Notes under the pieces: generated by a model
The model's database searches: none
What the model was told of the DNA's origin: nothing
Seen by the model: only the letters and a program-made list of their open reading frames with translations
In this document: piece after piece, positions 24,356 through 32,624 of the stretch
Layout: each line of letters opens with the position of its first letter
Numbering within the stretch: the stretch's first letter is position 1
Assembly: GCF_001277345.1 (NCBI RefSeq)
Contig: NZ_LIUT01000001.1
Coordinates: 2,128,339 to 2,163,393, forward strand
DNA from: Paenibacillus solani
GTDB lineage: Bacteria; Bacillota; Bacilli; Paenibacillales; Paenibacillaceae
Direction: 5' to 3'
DNA length: 35,055 nt
Translations under genes and position numbers: made by a program

Positions 24356-24601
24356 CTAGGTTATTCTTTCGCTCTTATAAAGTACATTTCCCATAATTAA
24401 TTCCGCTGAGTGACTTTCTATTTCAGCTTGTTTTTTGATCGATATAACAGTAAGTGTAAATGCTTTAGGGAAGGGGGCATTAGACTTAGCTGGTTGAATG
24501 TTCTAGTCTGAGTTTACCGAAATCGTCCTTTTAAAAGACATTCGCATTCGGGGATTTAATAAGTTAACTTTGATGTTCGGTTCTTCTTTGATTCCACTCA
24601 T
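24356..24601 (-). pseudogene. Small ORF interrupted by an in-frame amber codon
   Basis: ATG 24601 opens 32 codons (MSGIKEEPNIKVNLLNPRMR, MSFKRTISVNSD), then TAG (24503-24505), then the same frame continues 48 codons (NIQPAKSNAPFPKAFTLTVI, SIKKQAEIESHSAELIMGNV) to TAG at 24356. Composition is protein-like on both sides of the amber codon, which suggests one 81-residue gene with a nonsense mutation, or stop-codon read-through. It lies 132 nt after the ABC exporter gene and just before the small membrane ORF. No family recognised. Confidence 0.4.
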
Positions 24602-24732
24602 GTTTGTATATGTATTTCGCTTTTCTTTTATTTATTAAACATCCGCATTTATAGTTTTTTAGTCTCTATTAGTTTGTTTAGTTCTTTTTCCGCTGGTGCG
24701 GTAGTTCCGATTGATTCTCGTGGTCTGGACAT

Positions 24733-26535
24733 CTATAGTGCGGACTGCATTTGGTATTTTTCTGACTGAGCTTGAAACATTTTCGCATAGTAGCCCCCAT
24801 GTCCCAACAATTGGTTATGCGTGCCGAACTCATGAATCTCGCCGTCCTTGAATACAACGATTCGGTCAGCTTTGATACAACTGCTTAAACGATGCGAGAT
24901 AAAAATAGCTGTTTTGCTTTCCGTCAATTCAAGCATCTTGTTAAATATGTGTTCTTCGGCAAGCGGATCAAGCGCTCCTGTCGGTTCATCGAACACGATA
25001 AACGATGCGTCACGAATAAACACCCTCGCAAGTGCTATCCTTTGCCATTGACCTCCAGATAGATCTGTGGAATCCTGAAACAGATGACCTAATGCAGTAT
25101 CCAGCTCTAGCGAATTGTTCTCGCTAGAAAGCCCGACCACTTTCAAAGCATCATGCAGTCGTTTATCATCCGTAACCCCATCCATATTGCCCACCATAAG
25201 GTTTTCTCGTACCGTTAGCTGATAACGGACGGAATCCTGAAATACGGCGATACTACTTTCCTTAAGACTATCACTGCGAATGTCACAAATATCTGTCTTG
25301 TCATAAAAAATCGTCCCGTTTTGCACAGGATAAATCCCCAATAAACATTTGATAAATGTTGATTTTCCCGCCCCATTGTCGCCAACAATGGCAATCCTTT
25401 CTCCCTGTTTGATGTGCAAATTGACATTTTTGAGAGAGGACTCTTGTCGATTTGGATAAGTAAAGGATAAATCTTTCACTGTAATTCCGTGCGTCAGATT
25501 TTTAGGAAATTCCAGCTTCGCGTCTTGTTGTTTACTTTCTGGGTATTGCAGATAGTTGAACAATCGCTCAGCGTACATCCCATCTTCTCCGAAACGCACA
25601 ATATAATTAACCAAGCCTTTCATCAAAGCGTATGCGGAACTAACCACGATGGTTAGAGCTACATACTCGGCAATCGTCATACGCCCCTTGGACGCAATGT
25701 GCACAAGAATAACCGTTGTGCCAGCAATTGATAATTGTCCGATGTTCTCCATTACATAGTTCACAATGCCAGATTTTCGTTCTAGTTTCATGTTCTCTTC
25801 CGCTTGTTCCCAGTATACGTCATTCCATTTCTTCTTAAAATACGCGCCCATGCGAAATAACTGAATTTCCTTTATCGCGTCTCGATTACGGAACAACTGT
25901 TGTAAATACGACGCTTTCCTCATTAGCGGAGATTGAGTGATTGTTAAACGGAAGCGATCTCCGCTTTGTTTTATATTAGCTAAAAACGAAGGTATTGTGA
26001 CAATGAGAAGGAATAGGGCAAGCCATGGGCTGAAGTACCATAACGTAAGCAAGTATCCGGAAATCGTAATGATGTTCATGACCATCTGCCGTAAAGTCAT
26101 AATCATTTGCATTCCACGCTCACCGCTTCCGCTTGTCAGCTGTAACAGATCATAAGAGGCGTGCTTTTCAAATTCCAATAATGACAGACGCAACGTCTTA
26201 TCAATGATTAAATGCTCAAAATAATTAGCCGCGCGATAACCCAGCCGCCGCCCATTTAATTGCTCTACGAGCACCATAATACTTGTGAAAGCGCTTAAGG
26301 AAACTTGTCCCAACAGCCAAAAAACGGCATATATATACGGCAGTTCTCCCGCAATCACCCGCTCAGTCGTTCCTACAACCTTAGCGACCAGATAAACTTG
26401 GACAAGCGGTAAACAGCCCTGAATAATCATAATGATATGACTAACTATCAATGCTCTCGGTGACATCTTCCACACTAATGGTAAAATTTTATAAGTTGTA
26501 TGAATGACTTTACGCCATTTCACTTGACTTGTCAT
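24733..26535 (-). CDS. ABC exporter (fused membrane and ATPase domains)
   Basis: A 600-residue half-transporter. Residues about 15-330 form a six-helix exporter domain. The ATPase domain has Walker A GDNGAGKSTF (about 380), Q-loop VFQDSVRYQLTV, signature LSGGQWQRIALARVF (about 495), Walker B FIVFDEPTGALDP and H-loop IFISHRLSS. There is no N-terminal C39 peptidase domain, so it would not cut a leader peptide itself. The first 26 bp overlap the end of the MauE-like gene, showing translational coupling. It probably works as a homodimer to export or transfer the operon's peptide or a redox-related small molecule. Confidence 0.92.
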   Translation of the reverse strand: MTSQVKWRKVIHTTYKILPLVWKMSPRALIVSHIIMIIQGCLPLVQVYLVAKVVGTTERVIAGELPYIYAVFWLLGQVSLSAFTSIMVLVEQLNGRRLGYRAANYFEHLIIDKTLRLSLLEFEKHASYDLLQLTSGSGERGMQMIMTLRQMVMNIITISGYLLTLWYFSPWLALFLLIVTIPSFLANIKQSGDRFRLTITQSPLMRKASYLQQLFRNRDAIKEIQLFRMGAYFKKKWNDVYWEQAEENMKLERKSGIVNYVMENIGQLSIAGTTVILVHIASKGRMTIAEYVALTIVVSSAYALMKGLVNYIVRFGEDGMYAERLFNYLQYPESKQQDAKLEFPKNLTHGITVKDLSFTYPNRQESSLKNVNLHIKQGERIAIVGDNGAGKSTFIKCLLGIYPVQNGTIFYDKTDICDIRSDSLKESSIAVFQDSVRYQLTVRENLMVGNMDGVTDDKRLHDALKVVGLSSENNSLELDTALGHLFQDSTDLSGGQWQRIALARVFIRDASFIVFDEPTGALDPLAEEHIFNKMLELTESKTAIFISHRLSSCIKADRIVVFKDGEIHEFGTHNQLLGHGGYYAKMFQAQSEKYQMQSAL

Positions 26536-27388
26536 TTTTCATCTCCCACCATTCCGCAAAGCCATCTATTTCGGTCACCATCGAATAGACTATCCGCTTA
26601 GAATGACTCCTTTTACAAACGAGAATGAATGGATAGTCACTGCCTTGTGGCAAAATACTTTCTGCGGATAAGACCAATACGTTATTCCATTTTTGTCGTT
26701 TCATTGCGATAAACCAATCTGGTGCATCCAAAATGACTGCCATATCATGGTGTTGCTTCGTGTCAGTCGATACAGCCGACAATAGATTATCCATACCAGC
26801 CGTCACATCGGTTTGATGACCCAATACGGCAATGTATGTATGGATCTTTCCCGTTTTTCGTCTGACTGCTTCTGCAATCCCAAGACTTGAAGCGCGAGTC
26901 CGTGAGAAAGCTGATTTCCCTTGCAATCCATATGACAGAATCACTACCGCTACTAGTACTAGCATCGTGATCCACAATTCCGGTGGACGATGCGGTAGTA
27001 ATATTAAGCGTACAGCAAGTAGGATGACAATCGTCCCGTTCCGATAAACTGGCATCCGATTCAGCCAACTATTATGTCCGAAACAGTGGCATCCTTTCGC
27101 GCCTGTTAACCTTCGTTTTCTCCAATACAAGATGGTGAAAAAGCCAAGTAACAAAATCGCCAAAGCAATTCCCCATTCCAACATTAGGCCTGTAGCAAAG
27201 CAAAGCACAAGGAGCGCTTCGGAGATCAGAACAAAACACGCTGCTACATTTACAACTAACGGATTGTACACTACCCCATATGATATGATTTCATAGCGAA
27301 AATTCATTACGTTAGTTACCTTGCTACGTAGTGCCAGCAAGAAGAACGCTGAAAACAGGATATCAAGCGCATAACTAAACACGATCAC
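26510..27388 (-). CDS. MauE-like membrane redox protein with C-terminal thioredoxin-like extension
   Basis: A 292-residue protein. Residues about 1-160 form a four-helix-bundle MauE/DoxX-type membrane domain with the paired cysteines C100 and C102 in AKGCHCFGHNSW, the family's redox motif. MauE acts with the thioredoxin-like MauD in forming the many disulfides of methylamine dehydrogenase small subunit. Residues about 185-285 look like a thioredoxin fold (IHTYIAVLGH, MAVILDAPDWFIAMKR, DYPFILVCKRSHSKRIVYSM) but the active-site CxxC is replaced (GHQTDVTAG). GTG start 7 nt after the ATPase stop. Likely renews oxidising or reducing power for the operon's two thioredoxins. Confidence 0.75.
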   Translation of the reverse strand: MIVFSYALDILFSAFFLLALRSKVTNVMNFRYEIISYGVVYNPLVVNVAACFVLISEALLVLCFATGLMLEWGIALAILLLGFFTILYWRKRRLTGAKGCHCFGHNSWLNRMPVYRNGTIVILLAVRLILLPHRPPELWITMLVLVAVVILSYGLQGKSAFSRTRASSLGIAEAVRRKTGKIHTYIAVLGHQTDVTAGMDNLLSAVSTDTKQHHDMAVILDAPDWFIAMKRQKWNNVLVLSAESILPQGSDYPFILVCKRSHSKRIVYSMVTEIDGFAEWWEMKNDKSSEMA

Positions 27389-27394
27389 GGCTTA

Positions 27395-28099
27395 TCACCC
27401 GCCTGTTTCTTCTACCCCGTCGCGCTCAACAGAATCAGTTAGTCTTCCGTCTTTCATACGGATTACACGATCTGTTGCTGATGCAACTAACGGGTCATGC
27501 GTGACGATAACTATGGTCACTTGCTTGTCTGTATTTATCTTGCGTAGCAAAGTTATTATCGCCTTCGATGTCACTGTATCTAAAGCTCCAGTAGGCTCAT
27601 CAGCCCAGATGACGCAAGGATTATGGACAATAGCTCGGGCAATTGCAACCCGCTGGGCTTGTCCTCCGGACAGTTCATGCGGCATGGCTTTCAACTTATC
27701 CGATAGCATGACATCTTCAAGTGCTGCCTTTGCAGCTTTGTGGGCAACTGACATCTGAGCGCCCTGACTGATAAGCGGTAATGCAACGTTATCAATGACA
27801 TTCAACACAGGAATCAGATTGTATTGCTGATAGACAAACCCCATCGACGTCAACCTGAGCGCGGAGACATCTTTTTCGCTCATTTGGTGTATTGCTTGCT
27901 TGTCGAACCAAATCTCGCCACTGTCAGCTGACTCAATACCTGATAGCGTATAAAGCAACGTGGACTTGCCACAACCAGATGGCCCCATAATGCTCACCAT
28001 CTCGCCCCTATGGATGTGTAAATCCACTCCTGATAATGCGGCTGTTTGTGGAGTCGCTACCATGCCGTAGTTCTTACGAACAGCTTTGGCAGCAATCAT
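27395..28099 (-). CDS. ABC transporter ATPase, MacB/LolD/FtsE type
   Basis: A 234-residue ATP-binding subunit. Walker A GPSGCGKST is at residues 39-47, Q-loop FVYQQYNLIPVLNV at about 88, signature LSGGQAQRVAIARAI at about 142, Walker B VIWADEPTGALD, H-loop IVIVTHDPLVA. This sequence type pairs with FtsX/MacB-like permeases, here the 888-residue protein encoded upstream. The ATGA overlap (28096-28099) with the second thioredoxin-like gene shows tight coupling. Confidence 0.95.
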   Translation of the reverse strand: MIAAKAVRKNYGMVATPQTAALSGVDLHIHRGEMVSIMGPSGCGKSTLLYTLSGIESADSGEIWFDKQAIHQMSEKDVSALRLTSMGFVYQQYNLIPVLNVIDNVALPLISQGAQMSVAHKAAKAALEDVMLSDKLKAMPHELSGGQAQRVAIARAIVHNPCVIWADEPTGALDTVTSKAIITLLRKINTDKQVTIVIVTHDPLVASATDRVIRMKDGRLTDSVERDGVEETGG

Positions 28100-28563
28100 G
28101 ATCTAGAAACCTCCTCTACCTCGGGCATAAGACCTAATTGGGCAATCGTTCCCTTCGTCGTCGCTACCTCTCCCACATGCCCCATGTAGGCAATGGTACG
28201 GTCAGGGTTAAGCACATAGGCATATGGGGTGATTTCCGGACGGTACACATTATAGAATTCTTCAGCGGATGCAGACAGTACATCGAAGGAAAAGTCAAAG
28301 TGCTGCTGGATTGCTTGGGCTTCGTTCACGTCACCATCGATTACAAGAACAATCTCCCCATCGAATACATCGGCAACACTTTCGAGTTTTGGCAACAACT
28401 CCACACATACTGCACAATACAGAGAGATAATGACAATTAACGTGGAGTTGCGATGGGGCGTTCGCCCAGCAAACATCGGCACTTCACCCAAGTGATATTT
28501 TTCAGGCGCTTTACTACTCGGTTCTCGCAATGAATCGAACAACCGGTTGATCTTATTCATCAT
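28096..28563 (-). CDS. Thioredoxin-fold protein with CAVC active site
   Basis: A 155-residue redoxin/TlpA/MauD-like protein. The active site is SLYCAVCVELLPKL with C50 and C53, and the cis-Pro is P113 in EITPYAYVL, so the catalytic pair is complete. No signal peptide or lipobox is visible at the N-terminus (MMNKINRLFDSLREP), although a hydrophobic stretch STLIVIISLY belongs to the first strand. The protein therefore probably works in the cytoplasm or at the membrane, or crosses by another route. It overlaps the previous gene by 11 bp and the next by 4 bp. Confidence 0.85.
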   Translation of the reverse strand: MMNKINRLFDSLREPSSKAPEKYHLGEVPMFAGRTPHRNSTLIVIISLYCAVCVELLPKLESVADVFDGEIVLVIDGDVNEAQAIQQHFDFSFDVLSASAEEFYNVYRPEITPYAYVLNPDRTIAYMGHVGEVATTKGTIAQLGLMPEVEEVSRS

Positions 28564-29014
28564 GGCGAATCATCTCCCTATCAACAATAAAGTCTAATAC
28601 CGGCATCAGTGTCGGTAAAGACCTGAATGGTGCCGATTGCAATATGACCCCGTTTCTGTCCAGTGCTGTCGCCCATGGAACGCCAGCAAAGTGTTTTTTC
28701 CAATTCTCCGTCTCCATATGAAACACTTCCGCATACGCAGCAAACGCTTCATAGAATAAGGGCATATTGTCCTCCTGTGTGTCCACTAGCATGACCGTAT
28801 TAACCGAATGCATCTGATAGTAATCGGATAACACAGCAAGTGCATCTTGGCAAGGTACACACCGAGTAGAGACGACAATCACTAACAGTCCGTTTCCTAA
28901 AAAATCATATAGATTTTTCGTCCCTACGGGGAAGTTAGGCAGCAACTCTCCAAGCTCGGGTACAACACGTTGCTGCACCTTTTTCAAAAATTTCCTGTAA
29001 CCTATATGTTCCAT
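28553..29014 (-). CDS. Thioredoxin-fold protein with CVPC active site
   Basis: A 153-residue redoxin/MauD-like protein. The active site is VSTRCVPCQDALAV with C52 and C55; cis-Pro is P113 in AGVPWATALD; the rest has the beta-alpha-beta order of TlpA-like proteins. No signal peptide is visible (MEHIGYRKFLKKVQQRVVPE). It starts about 19 nt after the permease stop. Two different CxxC thioredoxins in one operon suggest an electron relay or successive oxidation and isomerisation of a disulfide-rich substrate. Confidence 0.85.
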   Translation of the reverse strand: MEHIGYRKFLKKVQQRVVPELGELLPNFPVGTKNLYDFLGNGLLVIVVSTRCVPCQDALAVLSDYYQMHSVNTVMLVDTQEDNMPLFYEAFAAYAEVFHMETENWKKHFAGVPWATALDRNGVILQSAPFRSLPTLMPVLDFIVDREMIRHDE

Positions 29015-29033
29015 CAGTCATCCTCCTCCCATG

Positions 29034-31700
29034 TTACTCTGTCCGACTGATCTGTAAACGTCTTAATCCGGCTGTGCTGAGTCGGTTAAACAACCAGATG
29101 AAGATCAGCAATCCGATGATGAGACCTGTCACTTTCAGATAAGGGAACGAAAACTCAACACCCATCCACGCCAAACGCATCAGCATCTCCGAACCGAGCA
29201 TTCCGACCACAATACCGCTAATCAACCCTACGATACCAATCAGGCAACCCTCTACGATAAAAACCTGTTTCAACGACTTTTGACTTACACCCATCTGCCA
29301 TAACATAACCATATGGGGAACCCGCTCCTGTACAGATCGAATCTGAATCACATACATGCCGAGCAAGGCCATAAGCATCATGAATGACATAATATAAGAG
29401 AACAGAGTGAATTCAGCTTTAACAATCATCGTAATGATTGCCTGGTCCTCACCAGGCGTACTCACCGTAACACCAGCTGTTTTTGTAAAATGGTATTTCA
29501 GTGTCTTTATGGGATCTACCGCCGTCACATCTGTATCATTCAACTGCAACAGCGCATAGCCTTTGGGATCCCCAGGCCACTTATAGGCGCCGCTTTTGCT
29601 ATATTTGTTGTAAAGTTCGTCAGCCACTATAAATACCTTGCCTTTGAAGCGGTTATCATCACCAATGGCGAACGTTCCCGCTACCGTGACCACTTCCTCT
29701 CCAATCAGGTTCTCCTCTTTGCCCCCACCTTTCAATAAACGAAGCGGAATCTGATCGCCTACTTGGTATGTGCCTTCCAATTTATCATCCACGAGAACGA
29801 CAGACGCTTGATCGCTCAAGGCTTGAAATACTTCTGCATCGCTCTGAAATTGCGGCGCACGGGAGGTAAGCGGTAATTGGTAACCTTTCCCTAGCCACTT
29901 TCCCCACACAACTTGGGAATGTGCCCATTTGTAACCATTCATAGGGGGTGTTAATTCTGTAAGATCAACTGCATTGTCGGGAGATGAAACGAGTATTCTA
30001 TACGTATCCACGTAGGCAGCACCTTGGACGATTTCTTTCACTTCATTCATATTGACTGTCAGCTCATTTTTTTCCAGCTCATCGACATAAGACATATAGG
30101 CGTCGGTAGCCATAAAAGAATCTCTCTTGTTTACAGCGGCATAATCTTCAACATTGGAAGCGAAACTTATCATCACAATCAAACAGCAGGATAATACCGT
30201 GAACAATAAAACGATGCCAAATGAACGATTAAACCGCATATGCGGGTACTGCGTGCCTAACGTAACAGCCAAACGATTCAACCACCGATGTGGCAAAATG
30301 GAGGAGGCCCGTTTCATCCAAGGTACAATGAGAAACACAAGATAGGCAGTCGTTATAATTCCAATAAGCCAACTTATAATCGAACCGAATACTTTTGCAT
30401 CAAGCCTATCGCCATCTGAAATCCCCTCTGTGGCGATATAATTAAAATATATGAATGCCACTGTGACAAGGAGACAACCTAAGATTTTGAGTAGACGCTT
30501 CTGTGCCGGATTCACACGATTATCCTCCTTGCCCATAAGGTGCAAAATGGATGTGCGCTTAATGAAACGCCCGACAAAACAAGCAAGGAGTAAGAAAACG
30601 ATAAACATGGCCAACGCAATCCAGCATGTTGCCGTCACATTCACGTGGGGTTGGATTGGATAGGCGTAAGCGGCATACCGTTCCAGTAATTGTTCGATAT
30701 AAAATACATTAACAGATAATAATCCGAAACCGAGTACATTTCCGAGAACAACTCCCGAGATGGTAATGACCGCACACAGTAACGTACACTCACTCATGTA
30801 GATGACAAAGCATTTGCGGTTACTGAGTCCAAGCGATCGGAGCACGCCAATATAAAATTTGCGCCTTTCTTTCAGAATATTAAACAACTGCGCCAACAGC
30901 AGAATTCCAGCGAACAAAGAAACAGCGACAAAAAATAAAAATGGAGGCGTGAAAATACTCTGCACCATCGACATATGAGATAGTGCTTCTTTTTTGATTG
31001 CTCTCTCCGTGAGATCCGTAAAGAATGAACTGCCTGGTAATGATGAATACATCTTGTTCGTCGCCAGTAACATACTGTGTGCGCTTGCTTCTGGAACGCC
31101 GAATAGCTGATGCGCAAGCGTATCAGAGAGAATAACTGTCCCTTGTGCCCTCATTGTTCCGCGAAAACCTGTTAATCCACGTTCCTCTGCTATATCACGA
31201 ATCATTACAGGCACTTCTTGCCCAGCAAACGAGATTACCATTGTTTCACCGACACTAAGTCCCAACCTCCGTGCTAGCGGAACCGATACAATCGCTTCTT
31301 CTTCTGACAGGGGATCCGTAGACCACAGCGGTTGCTTCGGTTCTAAGTCCCGAGCAACTTGAAAATCAAACCCTAATGCAACGATGCTATCTTCCCTGGC
31401 TTCATCACTATTCCCGCTGTGCACGGAAACGACCTGAGAAACGTAGGGAAGACTGGTAATATTTCTGGTTTGAAGCTTCGTTTGAACATTTTTAATCTGA
31501 GCCTCGGTCAAATCAAGTCCGACACGCGAATAAATCTCTGTACCAATTACACCAAAGTGCTTTTCTTCCCATTGTGATTTGCTATGTGTAATAGAAGAAA
31601 TGACAAAATAACAAGAAAAAATCAGAACGACACCGATAGACCCTATGCATACGGTGAGTAGCGTTTGCCGTATCTGGGCCATGAAATTTCGAGCTCCCAT
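29034..31700 (-). CDS. FtsX/MacB-like ABC transporter permease, 888 residues
   Basis: A large permease with two FtsX-type modules. An N-terminal helix (about 12-35) and an extracellular MacB_PCD-like region (about 40-250, with SDEAREDSIVALGF, PLARRLGLSVGETMVI) are followed by a helix cluster (about 255-395), a second soluble region (about 525-760) and C-terminal helices (about 770-880). This is the layout of peptide-antibiotic export/resistance permeases (BceB/SalY and MacB class), larger than the usual 640-residue BceB. Start 31700 or 31682; GGGAG precedes the second by about 10 nt. Partner ATPase is encoded three genes downstream. Likely exports or protects against the operon's peptide. Confidence 0.88.
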   Translation of the reverse strand: MGARNFMAQIRQTLLTVCIGSIGVVLIFSCYFVISSITHSKSQWEEKHFGVIGTEIYSRVGLDLTEAQIKNVQTKLQTRNITSLPYVSQVVSVHSGNSDEAREDSIVALGFDFQVARDLEPKQPLWSTDPLSEEEAIVSVPLARRLGLSVGETMVISFAGQEVPVMIRDIAEERGLTGFRGTMRAQGTVILSDTLAHQLFGVPEASAHSMLLATNKMYSSLPGSSFFTDLTERAIKKEALSHMSMVQSIFTPPFLFFVAVSLFAGILLLAQLFNILKERRKFYIGVLRSLGLSNRKCFVIYMSECTLLCAVITISGVVLGNVLGFGLLSVNVFYIEQLLERYAAYAYPIQPHVNVTATCWIALAMFIVFLLLACFVGRFIKRTSILHLMGKEDNRVNPAQKRLLKILGCLLVTVAFIYFNYIATEGISDGDRLDAKVFGSIISWLIGIITTAYLVFLIVPWMKRASSILPHRWLNRLAVTLGTQYPHMRFNRSFGIVLLFTVLSCCLIVMISFASNVEDYAAVNKRDSFMATDAYMSYVDELEKNELTVNMNEVKEIVQGAAYVDTYRILVSSPDNAVDLTELTPPMNGYKWAHSQVVWGKWLGKGYQLPLTSRAPQFQSDAEVFQALSDQASVVLVDDKLEGTYQVGDQIPLRLLKGGGKEENLIGEEVVTVAGTFAIGDDNRFKGKVFIVADELYNKYSKSGAYKWPGDPKGYALLQLNDTDVTAVDPIKTLKYHFTKTAGVTVSTPGEDQAIITMIVKAEFTLFSYIMSFMMLMALLGMYVIQIRSVQERVPHMVMLWQMGVSQKSLKQVFIVEGCLIGIVGLISGIVVGMLGSEMLMRLAWMGVEFSFPYLKVTGLIIGLLIFIWLFNRLSTAGLRRLQISRTE

Positions 31701-32107
31701 TTTCCAAAATATACTTATTATGGCACCAACTTTCTATTACGGGCGCTTATAATCTTCGTCCCCTTAATGCAGAAACAAAGAGTAAATCTAAAGATACTTT
31801 TACGTATTCCGTAGGACTACTTGACACGTTTTCGTGAACCAATATCTTGCGTTTGGATTGACTGGTTTATCCCCGCCGTGCTCGGTGACGGCATGTGCAT
31901 ATACACGAACACGTCACCGAAACGGGTACTGGGGGTGCAGGAGTTTCAATTGCATGTCGGTCATTCGAATTCGCTGCAATTCCCACACTCTAACGTACTA
32001 CTGATTGGATGCACAATCACCAGGATTAAGGGAACTCTCAAGTCACAGTCGTTCAAGAACGAATGACATCAGGAGCGAACCTAATAATCGACCATCAGAA
32101 AGATGGA
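31701..32107. other. Interval between the Cys-rich peptide gene and the permease
   Basis: About 407 bp. It contains a 14-bp perfect palindrome TCGTTC-AA-GAACGA (32049-32062) and a weak hairpin CCATC/GATGG just after the peptide stop. A plus-strand TTG-started frame (31821-32066) is open but unlike a known protein and lacks a ribosome binding site; I do not call it a gene. A partial terminator here would let the peptide mRNA exceed the transporter mRNA. Confidence 0.4.
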
Positions 32108-32326
32108 TTAATTAGGACATGTACATTCAATCTCGGTATTAGCGTACACGTCTTGGATAGCGCCATCCGAACTACGAACACAACGAATGTATATATGCCT
32201 AACTTTTTGGCGATCCGAAAACGGATTTAATGGACTACACCATTCTCCATTACAGAACCAGCTGCCATATGAATTCCCTTGTGCAGAATATCCGGAAGGA
32301 CACGCTGCTAATGGCTGAATTTCCAT
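32108..32326 (-). CDS. 72-residue six-cysteine peptide, candidate substrate of the export operon
   Basis: ATG 32326 is preferred over the in-frame GTG at 32335 because AAGGAGGTGA, a near-perfect Shine-Dalgarno, ends 6-8 nt before it. The product starts MEIQPLAACPSGYSAQGNSY and contains WFCNGEWCSPLNPF, IYIRCVRSSDG and ends TEIECTCPN. Cysteines are at 9, 25, 30, 49, 68 and 70, an even number fitting three disulfides. The N-terminal half is Gly/Ser/Tyr/Trp-rich. No signal peptide, membrane segment or double-Gly leader is visible, so export would need a dedicated machine. The following same-strand genes encode two thioredoxins, a MauE-like protein and ABC transporters. Not recognised from any described peptide family. 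Confidence 0.75.
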   Translation of the reverse strand: MEIQPLAACPSGYSAQGNSYGSWFCNGEWCSPLNPFSDRQKVRHIYIRCVRSSDGAIQDVYANTEIECTCPN

Positions 32327-32468
32327 ACTTTTCACCTCCTTGACATTTACGAGAATAATAAGATTATTAGATTACTCTCTTGTAGTAGAATGACCATATT
32401 CTCGACTTCAAGAGCAGTTTCTTCGATGCTGAGTGTCCTTGCAAGGCACTACTCAATCGGTTAGGCTA

Positions 32469-32507
32469 AGTATAACATAAATGTTATGAAATGGAATAGT
32501 TAGTCAA
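32469..32507 (-). promoter_or_regulatory. Promoter region of the peptide gene with a perfect palindrome
   Basis: On the minus strand a TATACT (32469-32474) overlaps the perfect palindrome ATAACAT-AA-ATGTTAT (32472-32487). No good -35 lies 17 bp upstream (ATTCCA); a TTGACT occurs too far away (32502-32507, 27 bp). A weak -35 plus a palindrome at the -10 suggests control by a dedicated regulator. The transcript would have a 5' leader of about 135 nt. Confidence 0.5.
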
Positions 32508-32624
32508 AAAAAGGTATATTTGAGTTTTAATTACACATTTAGAATATTCATGAATTTATTGAACCGTCCTGCCCAAGCCTAATGAAATTCCATGGAAAAT
32601 GCTTGCATTCTCTCGAAGGCGTTT

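Noticed and set aside
24291..24360. Possible T-box-like element suggested by GTGGTCCC on the minus strand
   Set aside because: The T-box core sequence is not matched, there is no specifier stem, and no aminoacyl-tRNA or amino-acid gene follows.
31821..32066. Plus-strand open frame of 81 codons opposite the peptide-operon leader region
   Set aside because: TTG start without Shine-Dalgarno, no recognisable domain, and it lies antisense within an apparent operon.
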